Shown here: positions 41,429 through 48,602 of the stretch, in pieces
How positions within the stretch are numbered: the first letter of the stretch is position 1
Layout: each line of letters starts with the position of its first letter
Source: DASUBN01 sp035691665
Lineage (GTDB): Bacteria > Pseudomonadota > Gammaproteobacteria > Natronospirales > REEB76
Length of the DNA stretch: 50,115 bases
Assembly (NCBI GenBank): GCA_035691665.1
Contig: DASSIS010000093.1
Location: 1 to 50,115 of the forward strand
Reading direction: 5' to 3'
Program-made: the position numbers and the translations under genes
The notes under the pieces: model-generated
What the model saw: only the letters and a program-made list of their open reading frames with translations
Databases searched by the model: none
Told to the model about the DNA's origin: nothing

Positions 41429-41904
41429 ACCAGTCCCTGCGCCGCGACACCGATGTCTCTGTGGACGTGACCGTGGGTGTATCCCGGGAGCGTGCCTTCG
41501 AGGTGTACACGCGCAAGCTGGACAGCTGGTGGCCGCGGGAGCATCACATCGGCAAGGCACCGCTGCAGGAAGCGTTCATGGAGCCGCGCCTCGGCGGCCG
41601 CTTGTACGAGAAGGGTGTGGACGGCTCGGAATGCGATTGGGGTGTGGTCCTCGCCTGGGAGCCACCGGCCCGGCTGGTGTTCGCCTGGCAGATCAACGGC
41701 GAATGGGCCTATGAACCGGACCTCAGCCGCTCGAGCGAGGTGGAGGTGCGCTTCACGGCCCTCGGGCCGAAACAGACCCGGGTGGAGCTCATCCACCGCC
41801 ACTTCGAGCGCCACGGCGAGGGCGCCGAGGCCATACGTCAGGGCGTGAAACGCGGCTGGCCGACCGTGATGGGCCTGTTTGTCGCCGCGACACAGCAGCC
41901 ATGA
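41425..41904 (+). CDS. SRPBCC (AHSA1-like) domain protein
   Basis: This 159-residue protein has its start at ATG 41425; a longer frame to 41368 only adds non-conserved residues. The fold pattern is VSVDVTVGVSRERAFEVYTRKLDSWWPREHHIG, then GGRLYEKGVDGSECDWGVVLAWEPPARLVFAWQING, and a C-terminal helix. Such proteins bind small hydrophobic ligands or assist Hsp90-type proteins and are often paired with ArsR regulators as here. The start overlaps the small upstream ORF and the stop overlaps the next gene (ATGA). Confidence 0.82.
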   Translation: MNQSLRRDTDVSVDVTVGVSRERAFEVYTRKLDSWWPREHHIGKAPLQEAFMEPRLGGRLYEKGVDGSECDWGVVLAWEPPARLVFAWQINGEWAYEPDLSRSSEVEVRFTALGPKQTRVELIHRHFERHGEGAEAIRQGVKRGWPTVMGLFVAATQQP

Positions 41905-42296
41905 AGGAGTCGTCCATGGGCCGTAGATTCGCCTCAGGTCTCTTCCTGCTCGTGGCCCTGAGTGTGGGTCTCGGTGCCTTCGGCCACGGCGATCAATGGC
42001 TACGCCACGTCAGCCAGGCACTCGGCGGCGTCGCACCGCGGGTGTTCACGCTCCTGGAACTCATCTGGTTCTGGGTGAGCGGCACCATGCTGGCCTTCGG
42101 CGTGCTGCTGGTCTGGTGCTGGTGGCGCCTGCGCCGCGGTGACCGTGGAGCGCTCTTCGTGGCCTGGACAGTGGGCGCGTTCTATCTCTTGGGCGGCGCG
42201 GCCGGGACGCTCTTGCTCGGGCCGTTCTTCGCGGTGTTCATGGTGCAGGCGCTCTTGCTGTCCGCAGCCGCCTGGATGCTGCGACGCCCGTCCTGA
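41901..42296 (+). CDS. Small four-helix membrane protein
   Basis: This 131-residue protein has four hydrophobic helices (about residues 10-28, 47-68, 80-97 and 101-124). Its start overlaps the SRPBCC stop by 4 bp, so it is part of the arsR operon. The GRRFASGLFLLVALSVGLGAFGHG start could also be a weak signal sequence. I do not recognise a family. Confidence 0.6.
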   Translation: MKESSMGRRFASGLFLLVALSVGLGAFGHGDQWLRHVSQALGGVAPRVFTLLELIWFWVSGTMLAFGVLLVWCWWRLRRGDRGALFVAWTVGAFYLLGGAAGTLLLGPFFAVFMVQALLLSAAAWMLRRPS

Positions 42297-42306
42297 AGCG
42301 GAGGCT

Positions 42307-42573
42307 TCAGGCGCCGGGCCTCGCATAGGGGTGAGCCGCGATCCAGCAGCGCTTCTCCTCCCTGGAAAGTTGTTTGATAGCGGCCTCCTGCTTCAACGCC
42401 TCGCCCTTGGAGGCGCAGGCCCCGGCCGCCACGATGCGCTTGGGCCGGTCCATGCGCATGAACTTGGCGCCCTTGCCGGCCGCGTGCTCGCGTAAGCGCC
42501 GCGCCGGATCGTTGCTGACACCGGTGTACCAGGCCCCGCTCTCGCACTCGATGACGTAGACCCACCAGCCCAT
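42307..42573 (-). CDS. GIY-YIG nuclease-like protein (UPF0213-type)
   Basis: This 88-residue protein is a single GIY-YIG domain: WVYVIECESGAWYTGVSNDPARRLREH, then GKGAKFMRM and an end helix with EAAIKQLSREEK. The first motif is VYV rather than GIY. Stand-alone domains of this size are common in gammaproteobacteria and have no fixed biological role. Confidence 0.85.
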   Translation of the reverse strand: MGWWVYVIECESGAWYTGVSNDPARRLREHAAGKGAKFMRMDRPKRIVAAGACASKGEALKQEAAIKQLSREEKRCWIAAHPYARPGA

Positions 42574-42593
42574 GCCTACCCCCCGGAAAAGCT

Positions 42594-42623
42594 CCGGCCG
42601 CGCCCCTCGCGGGGCGCGGCCGG
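42594..42623 (-). terminator. Terminator of the S10 peptidase gene
   Basis: CCGGCCGCGCCCC-tcgc-GGGGCGCGGCCGG is a perfect 13-bp stem, 18 bp after the peptidase stop. Only a short T stretch follows. Confidence 0.65.
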
Positions 42624-42640
42624 ACTATATCAGGCAGGTC

Positions 42641-44182
42641 TCACTTGTGGCTGGAGTCGATGAACTTCGCCACGTTGTCGTGCAGCATCTTCAGGCTCTC
42701 CAGGTTCACGTACACCATGTGGCCCGCCGGGTAGAAGGCATAGGAGATGTTCTTCTGCAGCGAGTCCACCATCGGCAGGTGGTGCATGACGTATACCGCC
42801 GAGTAATAGGGTGTGGCCAGGTCGAAATAGCCCGCGTTGAGCAGCACCTTCATCTGCGGGTTCTGGGACATGGCGGCCGCGAGGTCGGGCATCACGTTGG
42901 TGGTCTGTGGCAGGGCCTGGCCCTGACCCGGGGGTGCGTGCTTGAAGTCCCAGTTGTTCACGTCGGGGCTGTTGTTCACCGGCAGATACACCAGGTCCTG
43001 GCCGAACTTCAGGCCCTTGCGCACGTAGTCGTTGAACACCGACACGATGGGCGAGCCGATGGCCGCGGACTGCGGATCGTAGTTGGCGAACTCTGCCAGG
43101 GGATCGATCACCGGGCCGCTGTAACGGGTGTCGAAGCGGCCGGTGGTCTCGCCGGACTCGAGCAGCAGCTGTTGTTCGAACTGCGGTCCGACCACGCGCA
43201 GGTCAGCCTTGACCCAGTAGTCGGCAGGCAGGCTGGTGTAGGTGTGCAGCTTCTCGGCGATCTGATGCTTGTCGGCGTCGGAGAGCTCCGAACCCTTCTG
43301 CAGCGCGGCCAGGTAGTCGCCCATGGCGAAGCCTTCCACCTCGTGCAGGAAACCCGGCAGGTCCTGACCCACGCCGGCTTTCTTGTGGTACCAGGCGGCG
43401 GCAGCATAGGTAGGCAGGTTCACCGCATAGGGCAGGTCCACACCCGGGTTGGTGTTGGGGTTGTCGGCGTTGAGGTCGAAATTGAGGATGGCCGACAGCA
43501 GGATCACGCCGTTCAGGTCCACGGAGTCGTTCTGCAGGTCATAGGACACCACCGCCGAGCGCGGCGTGCCGTAGCTCTCGCCGAACAGGTACTTGGGCGA
43601 GTTCCAGCGGCCGTACTTGGTGAGGAAGCGCTCGATGAACTGGGTGAAGGCCTTGCCATCCGGGTCGACGCCGTAGAAGTCCTTGGCCTCACCCTTGCCA
43701 CCCGCGTCCTTGTCCAGGATGCGGCCGAAGCCGGTGCCGGGGGCGTCCACGAACACGAGGTCGGTGGCATCCAGCAGACTGTACGGGTTGTCCACCAACT
43801 GATAGGAGGGAGAAGGGGTGTGCTCGTGGTCGCCCACCACGACGCGCTTCGGACCGAAGGAAGCCATGTGCAGCCAGATGGTGGAGGAGCCGGGGCCGCC
43901 GTTGTAGATGAACATCACCGGGCGGCTGGCCGCGTCCTTGCCGTTGGCGAGGTAGGCCACGTAGGACATGTTGGCGGTGGGCTCGCCCTTGTCGTCCTTC
44001 AACACCAGGAGGCCAGCGTCGGCAGTGTAGGCGATGGTCTTGCCGCCCACGGTCACGGAACCCTGGGTGGCGGATGCCTGATCGGCGATGCTGGCCGCGG
44101 GCTTGGCGTCGCCATCGCCAGCGGCGAACGCCGGGCCGCCGAGGCCGAGCAGCAGGATACAGAGTAGCTGCGGGCGATTCAT
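42641..44182 (-). CDS. Serine carboxypeptidase, peptidase family S10
   Basis: This 513-residue protein has a signal peptide (cleavage near PAFAAG). The S10 signatures are all present: NGGPGSS at 94-100 (oxyanion region), FGESYGTPRSA with the nucleophile Ser203, NAGYFDLATP with the Asp, and PAGHMVYV with the His. The family removes C-terminal residues from peptides at acidic pH and in gammaproteobacteria is exported to the periplasm or outside. It is a single gene with its own terminator. Confidence 0.88.
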   Translation of the reverse strand: MNRPQLLCILLLGLGGPAFAAGDGDAKPAASIADQASATQGSVTVGGKTIAYTADAGLLVLKDDKGEPTANMSYVAYLANGKDAASRPVMFIYNGGPGSSTIWLHMASFGPKRVVVGDHEHTPSPSYQLVDNPYSLLDATDLVFVDAPGTGFGRILDKDAGGKGEAKDFYGVDPDGKAFTQFIERFLTKYGRWNSPKYLFGESYGTPRSAVVSYDLQNDSVDLNGVILLSAILNFDLNADNPNTNPGVDLPYAVNLPTYAAAAWYHKKAGVGQDLPGFLHEVEGFAMGDYLAALQKGSELSDADKHQIAEKLHTYTSLPADYWVKADLRVVGPQFEQQLLLESGETTGRFDTRYSGPVIDPLAEFANYDPQSAAIGSPIVSVFNDYVRKGLKFGQDLVYLPVNNSPDVNNWDFKHAPPGQGQALPQTTNVMPDLAAAMSQNPQMKVLLNAGYFDLATPYYSAVYVMHHLPMVDSLQKNISYAFYPAGHMVYVNLESLKMLHDNVAKFIDSSHK

Positions 44183-44351
44183 GGGATTACTCCTTAAGAA
44201 GAAGATTAGTAAAAGTGGCCCCTGGGACTTGATTTGAGAAAGCAGGAGCCGCCGCGGTACAGCGGGCAGGGGATTTAGAGCGTCAGGGAAGCCAAGGGTT
44301 CATGGGATAGGGCCCCGGCCGACAAATATTTCGACCGGACACTCCCGGACA

Positions 44352-45863
44352 CTAGGCCCGGGCTTTATGGCGATCCAGCACCCGGTAGCCCACGGCCTCG
44401 GCCACGTGCGCGCTCATCACCGTCTCGCTCTCCCCCAGGTCGGCGATGGTGCGCGCCACCTTGAGGATGCGGTGATAGGCCCGGGCGGAGAGCCCGAGCT
44501 GCTCCATGGCCCGTTCCAGGAGCCGCTGGCCCGGGTCATCCGGCTTGCAGTGACGGTTGATCTCGCGGGTGGTGAGGCGCGCGTTGGGTTTGCGTCCGCG
44601 GGCGAGCTGGCGCACCCGGGCCTCAGCGACGCGCTGCGCCACCGTATCGCTCGTCTCGCCGTCCGGCGGCGTGTCGGGCCGCAGCGCTTCGCGCGCCACC
44701 CGCGGAGCCTCCACGTGCAGGTCGATGCGGTCCAAGAGCGGCCCGGAGATGCGCGAGCGGTAGCGCTGCACCTGATCCTCGGTGCAGTGGCAACGCCCAG
44801 AGGGGTCGCCGAGATAGCCGCAAGGGCAAGGGTTCATGGCCGCCATGAGCTGGAAGGCGGCGGGAAACTCCGCCTGGCGCGCGGCCCGGGAGACGACGAT
44901 GGCGCCGGTCTCTAAGGGCTCGCGCAGCACCTCCAGTACCTTGCGGTCGAACTCCGGCAGCTCGTCCAGGAACAGTACGCCGTGATGGGCGAGCGAGATC
45001 TCGCCCGGGCGCGGGAAGGAACCGCCACCCACCAGCGCGACCGCCGAAGCGGTGTGGTGCGGGTTGCGATAGGGACGCTTGCGCCAATGTTCGGCGCTGA
45101 AGCCGGTGTCGCTGATGGAGGCCACCGCCGCCGCTTCCAGCGCCTCGTCCTCGGTCATGGGCGGGAGCACGCCGGGAAGACGGCTCGCCAGCATGCTCTT
45201 GCCGGTACCCGGCGGGCCCACGAACAAGAGCGAATGGCCGCCGGCGGCGGCGATCTCCAGTGCCCGCTTCGCCTGATGCTGGCCGCGCACGTCGGCGAGA
45301 TCCTCATACTGCGGGCGATGGGCCGCGAGCGCGGAAGCATGAGCCGCGAGCGGCTGCCGGCCCGTGAGATGGGCACAGACGTCCAGGAGATGGCGTGCGC
45401 CGAACACCGCGACGCCCGAGACGAGCGCCGCCTCGTCGGCGTTCTCCAGGGGCACGAGCAGGGCGCGGCCGGCGGCCCGGGCCTTGAGCGCCGCCGGCAG
45501 GGCGCCACGCACGGGCCGGAGCTCGCCGCTCAGGGAGAGCTCACCCAGGAATTCCATGCCGGCCAAGGGCTCGGGGGGGAGCTGACCGGAAGCGACCAGG
45601 ATGCCGAGCGCGATGGGCAGGTCGAAACGGCCGCCCTCCTTGGGCAGGTCCGCCGGGGCCAGATTGACGGTCAGCTTACGGGCGGGGAAATCGAAACGGG
45701 AATTGATGAGGGCGCTGCGCACCCGGTCTTTGCTCTCCCGCACCGCCGCCTCGGGCAGGCCGACGATGTTGAGCGCGGGCAAGCCGTTCGATTGATGCAC
45801 TTCCACCGTCACGGCGGGTGCGTCGACGCCTGCTTGTGCCCGACTGAAGATTTTCGCGAGCAT
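44352..45863 (-). CDS. comM: YifB/ComM-family AAA+ ATPase
   Basis: This 503-residue protein has the N-terminal YifB domain (VEVHQSNGLPALNIVGLPEAAVRESKDRVRSAL) and the magnesium-chelatase-like ATPase core with Walker A GPPGTGKS at 216-223. FLDELPEFDRKVLEVLREPLE (Walker B) and a C-terminal lid with AYHRILKVARTIADLGES follow. ComM is a hexameric helicase that promotes branch migration during natural transformation, and the family is broad. Located next to ubiK and glnK, a common gene order. Confidence 0.88.
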   Translation of the reverse strand: MLAKIFSRAQAGVDAPAVTVEVHQSNGLPALNIVGLPEAAVRESKDRVRSALINSRFDFPARKLTVNLAPADLPKEGGRFDLPIALGILVASGQLPPEPLAGMEFLGELSLSGELRPVRGALPAALKARAAGRALLVPLENADEAALVSGVAVFGARHLLDVCAHLTGRQPLAAHASALAAHRPQYEDLADVRGQHQAKRALEIAAAGGHSLLFVGPPGTGKSMLASRLPGVLPPMTEDEALEAAAVASISDTGFSAEHWRKRPYRNPHHTASAVALVGGGSFPRPGEISLAHHGVLFLDELPEFDRKVLEVLREPLETGAIVVSRAARQAEFPAAFQLMAAMNPCPCGYLGDPSGRCHCTEDQVQRYRSRISGPLLDRIDLHVEAPRVAREALRPDTPPDGETSDTVAQRVAEARVRQLARGRKPNARLTTREINRHCKPDDPGQRLLERAMEQLGLSARAYHRILKVARTIADLGESETVMSAHVAEAVGYRVLDRHKARA

Positions 45864-45897
45864 CCCCGCAAACCCCTGCAGCGGTGAAGACTGGATC

Positions 45898-46176
45898 CTA
45901 GTGTTTGTTGCTGCGTTCCTGTTCCTGGGCCGCGAGCGCGGTCTCCAGTTCCGCGAGGCGCTGCGACAGCTCCTCGAGCTTGCTGCGGGTGCGGGACAGC
46001 ACGCCCGCCTGCACGTCGAACTCCTCGCGGGTCACGAGGTCGAGCTTGCCGAGCGCCGTCTGCAGCATGGCTCGGAAGTTGCGCTCCAGGTCCGCCTTCA
46101 GGTCCTTGAACCCCGGCGGCACGGCGTCGGCGAGCTTGCGGGCCAGGTCGTCCAGCAACTTGGGATCGAGCGTCAT
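45898..46176 (-). CDS. ubiK: UbiK-type accessory protein of ubiquinone synthesis
   Basis: This 92-residue protein of the BMFP/YqiC family has an N-terminal amphipathic helix (LDDLARKLADAVPPGFKDLKADLERNFRAML) and a C-terminal coiled coil (RTRSKLEELSQRLAELETALAAQE). UbiK trimers aid the soluble ubiquinone-biosynthesis complex under air. It sits upstream of comM on the same strand and divergent from glnK. Confidence 0.87.
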   Translation of the reverse strand: MTLDPKLLDDLARKLADAVPPGFKDLKADLERNFRAMLQTALGKLDLVTREEFDVQAGVLSRTRSKLEELSQRLAELETALAAQEQERSNKH

Positions 46177-46314
46177 CGGCGGCCCCTGCGGCGGCGTTAT
46201 GACTTATGTTATCAGTATATAGGACCGTGGAAGCCTGCCGGCGGCGGGGTGTTAGACTGTATCCACAAGGCAAAAACGGGTGTTTTCCGCCTAACAACCG
46301 GGGTTCGGGCGCTT

Positions 46315-46653
46315 ATGAAGATGGTCGCTGCGGTGATAAAGCCTTTCAAACTGGATGACGTGCGCGAGGCGCTCTCGGACATCGGGGTGCAGGGCATCAC
46401 CGTGACCGAGGTGAAGGGCTTCGGCCGCCAGAAGGGCCACACCGAGCTCTACCGGGGCGCGGAATACGTGGTGGATTTCCTGCCCAAGGTGAAGATCGAG
46501 CTCGCCATACCCGACGAGCTCCTGGACCGGGTGACCGACGCCATCATGAACGCCGCCAAGACCGGCAAGATCGGCGACGGCAAGATATTCGTCTACGAGC
46601 TGCAACAGGCCATCCGCATCCGCACCGGCGAGACCGGTGCAGAGGCGCTCTAG
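46315..46653 (+). CDS. glnK: PII nitrogen regulatory protein (GlnK/GlnB)
   Basis: I place the start at ATG 46315 (MKMVAAVIKPFKLDDV). The long upstream frame is a shadow of ubiK. The 112-residue protein has the T-loop with the uridylylation tyrosine Tyr51 (ELYRGAEYVVDF) and the C-terminal DGKIFVYELQQAIRIRTGETG. It signals nitrogen and 2-oxoglutarate state. The position after ubiK/comM matches glnK of other gammaproteobacteria, but the usual downstream amtB gene is not present; DUF4124 genes follow instead. GlnB cannot be ruled out from sequence. Confidence 0.9.
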   Translation: MKMVAAVIKPFKLDDVREALSDIGVQGITVTEVKGFGRQKGHTELYRGAEYVVDFLPKVKIELAIPDELLDRVTDAIMNAAKTGKIGDGKIFVYELQQAIRIRTGETGAEAL

Positions 46654-46675
46654 CCCAAGCGACGAGGACCGCATC

Positions 46676-47104
46676 ATGAAGATCATCATCGCCGCTATCG
46701 CCTTGAGCCTCGCCGGCACCGCCTGGGGCGACACCCCTATATATAAGTGGGTGGACGCCCAAGGCGTGACCCACTACAGCACCGTGCCCCACGACAGCAA
46801 CGCCAAGCCCATCGACATCGTGAATACGGGCAACCTACCGAACCCCAGCACCGCCGCGGCGCCCGCCGGCGCCACCAATAGCGCTGCAACCGATGCGGCA
46901 CTCGTGATGCCGACACCGGTGGATTCGCCCGCCTGCAAGGCGGGACGCGATCGGCTCTTCAAGTACTTGCACGCGGATTCGCTCTACCAGGTGGATCCCA
47001 GCGGCCGGAAGCAGAAGCTCTCAGCAGAGGACATGCAGAAGGCCCTCGACGACGCTCGTGGATATGTACGCCAGGCATGTAGCCCTGGCGGTGGAGGCCA
47101 ATGA
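46676..47104 (+). CDS. DUF4124 periplasmic protein, first of a pair
   Basis: The 142-residue protein starts at ATG 46676, where the signal peptide (MKIIIAAIALSLAGTAWG) begins. A DUF4124 domain follows (PIYKWVDAQGVTHYSTVPHD). The rest is low in conservation, with Ala-rich and charged stretches and Cys residues near 93 and 136. The last codons overlap the next gene (ATGATGA). Function unknown. Confidence 0.75.
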   Translation: MKIIIAAIALSLAGTAWGDTPIYKWVDAQGVTHYSTVPHDSNAKPIDIVNTGNLPNPSTAAAPAGATNSAATDAALVMPTPVDSPACKAGRDRLFKYLHADSLYQVDPSGRKQKLSAEDMQKALDDARGYVRQACSPGGGGQ

Positions 47105-47577
47105 TGAACATCCGTCTCGCTGCTTCGATATCCGCCGCGATCGCCATCGCGGCCTTCAGCCTGTCGGCCGGCGCCGACCAGGTCTACCGCTGGGTGGACA
47201 AGGACGGCCACGTCCATTATTCCCAGACACCACCTTCGAGCACCGGGGTGAATGCCCAGACCCTGAACATCAACCCCCCTCCCCCTGACCCCACCGGCCT
47301 GCAGAACGACCAAAAGCTCGCCCAGCAGAACCAGGATCGGGATAAGCAGGCCCAAGACGCCCAGAAGAAGGATCAGGCAGCCGAGCAACAGCAGGCGCAA
47401 CAGAAGAAAGAATGTGACTTCCTGGAACAGCGGCTGCAGGTGCTGGAACAGAGCGCGCGGGTCTCGACGGTGGATGCTCAGGGCAACAAGAACTACGTTT
47501 CCGACAGCGACCGAGCGAAGCAAGAGCAGGATTTACAGGATCAGATCGACAAGAACTGCTCCAGCTCCAACCACTGA
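47101..47577 (+). CDS. DUF4124 periplasmic protein with Gln-rich coiled coil
   Basis: This 158-residue protein has a signal peptide (MMNIRLAASISAAIAIAAFSLSAGA) and a DUF4124 domain (QVYRWVDKDGHVHYSQTPP). A long Gln/Lys/Asp-rich coiled coil (about residues 70-125, with repeats of QAQDAQKK-type) and a short Cys-containing end follow. The second ATG (47104) is an equally good start. It looks like a diverged paralogue of the preceding gene. The next gene on the other strand begins 2 bp after the stop, so the two converge without a terminator. Confidence 0.72.
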   Translation: MMNIRLAASISAAIAIAAFSLSAGADQVYRWVDKDGHVHYSQTPPSSTGVNAQTLNINPPPPDPTGLQNDQKLAQQNQDRDKQAQDAQKKDQAAEQQQAQQKKECDFLEQRLQVLEQSARVSTVDAQGNKNYVSDSDRAKQEQDLQDQIDKNCSSSNH

Positions 47578-47578
47578 A

Positions 47579-48439
47579 TCAACGGATACGGGCCAGGGCC
47601 TCCTTCAGGAACGGCGGCAGCACGAATGACGTCTCATGGATGGCGGCGGAGTAATAGCGGGTGGGGAAAGCCTTCTCCTCCGCCTCGCGGCGCCGGAAGC
47701 TGTTCAGCCTCCCGTCCTTCTTGGCGAGCGTCGCCGACCACCAGCCCGAGGGGAAGGTGGGTTGCGGGAAGGTGAGGGTACGGCTGTCGGCGAAGCCGGC
47801 CGCCCGCAACGTCCGGTGGGTATCCACGATGGTGTCTTCGTAGAGGAAAGGCGACTCGGTCTGCTGCACCAGCAGCCCGTCGGCACGCAGGATGCGCCAG
47901 CAATCCCGGTAGAACTCCTCGGAGAAGCTCCCTTCTGAGGGGCCCACGGGGTCGGTGCTGTCGATGATGATCACGTCCAGGCTCTCGGAGGGGGTGACGG
48001 CGATGCGCTGCACCCCGTCGCCGAACCAGAGGTTCGCCCGGGCGTCGCCGTTGGCCTCGCAGAGCTCCGGGAAATAGAGCTCGGCGAGCCGCGTCACCCG
48101 TTCGTCGAGCTCGGCCTGCAATACCGACTCCACGCTCCGGTGGCGCAGCACTTCCCGCAGGGTGCCGCAGTCGCCGCCGCCGAAGATGAACACGCGCCGC
48201 GGGGCCGGGTGGGCGAAGAGCGCCGGATGGGCCAGCATCTCGTGGTAGATGAAGCTGTCACGGTCGGTGAGCATCACGCAGCCGTCGATGGCAAGCAGGG
48301 TGCCGAAGGTGCCGGTCTCGTAGACCTCGATGGTCTGCCAGGCGGTCTGCTCGGCGTGCAGCCGGCGCGCCCCGCCCAGGGAGAGGGCCATGCCCTCCTC
48401 CGGCGCGATCTCGCTGAACCAGTCGCCATCGAGCTTCAT
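47579..48439 (-). CDS. speE: Spermidine synthase (polyamine aminopropyltransferase)
   Basis: This 286-residue protein has the SpeE plan. The decarboxylated SAM site includes FIFGGGDCGTLREVLRH (Gly87-Asp90), the substrate contact is QAELDERV, and the catalytic Asp160 lies in IIIDSTDPVGP. It transfers an aminopropyl group to putrescine. It diverges from speA, which makes agmatine from arginine on the same pathway, with a 163-bp shared control region holding TATAAT at 48467-48472 on this strand. Confidence 0.92.
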   Translation of the reverse strand: MKLDGDWFSEIAPEEGMALSLGGARRLHAEQTAWQTIEVYETGTFGTLLAIDGCVMLTDRDSFIYHEMLAHPALFAHPAPRRVFIFGGGDCGTLREVLRHRSVESVLQAELDERVTRLAELYFPELCEANGDARANLWFGDGVQRIAVTPSESLDVIIIDSTDPVGPSEGSFSEEFYRDCWRILRADGLLVQQTESPFLYEDTIVDTHRTLRAAGFADSRTLTFPQPTFPSGWWSATLAKKDGRLNSFRRREAEEKAFPTRYYSAAIHETSFVLPPFLKEALARIR

Positions 48440-48466
48440 CTAGGCTCCCGCACGCATATTCAGGCG

Positions 48467-48472
48467 ATTATA
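48467..48472 (-). promoter_or_regulatory. -10 element of speE
   Basis: The minus strand reads TATAAT, 28 bp ahead of the speE start. No convincing -35 is present. The rest of 48440-48602 holds no gene. Confidence 0.45.
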
Positions 48473-48602
48473 CCGGCTGTGCGCGGCCCCGCTTCCTAGC
48501 CTCGCCGCCGCTGGGAAAACCGGGCTCAGGAGCACCTTTTCATGGCCGGCCTATTGCCTTACTCTTGCGCGATTTCCCGCCCCCAGCCGAACCCGGAGAG
48601 AC

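Noticed and set aside
42572..44167. A 531-residue plus-strand open frame opposite the S10 peptidase
   Set aside because: Antisense shadow; the peptidase frame has catalytic motifs and a signal peptide, the opposite frame has neither.
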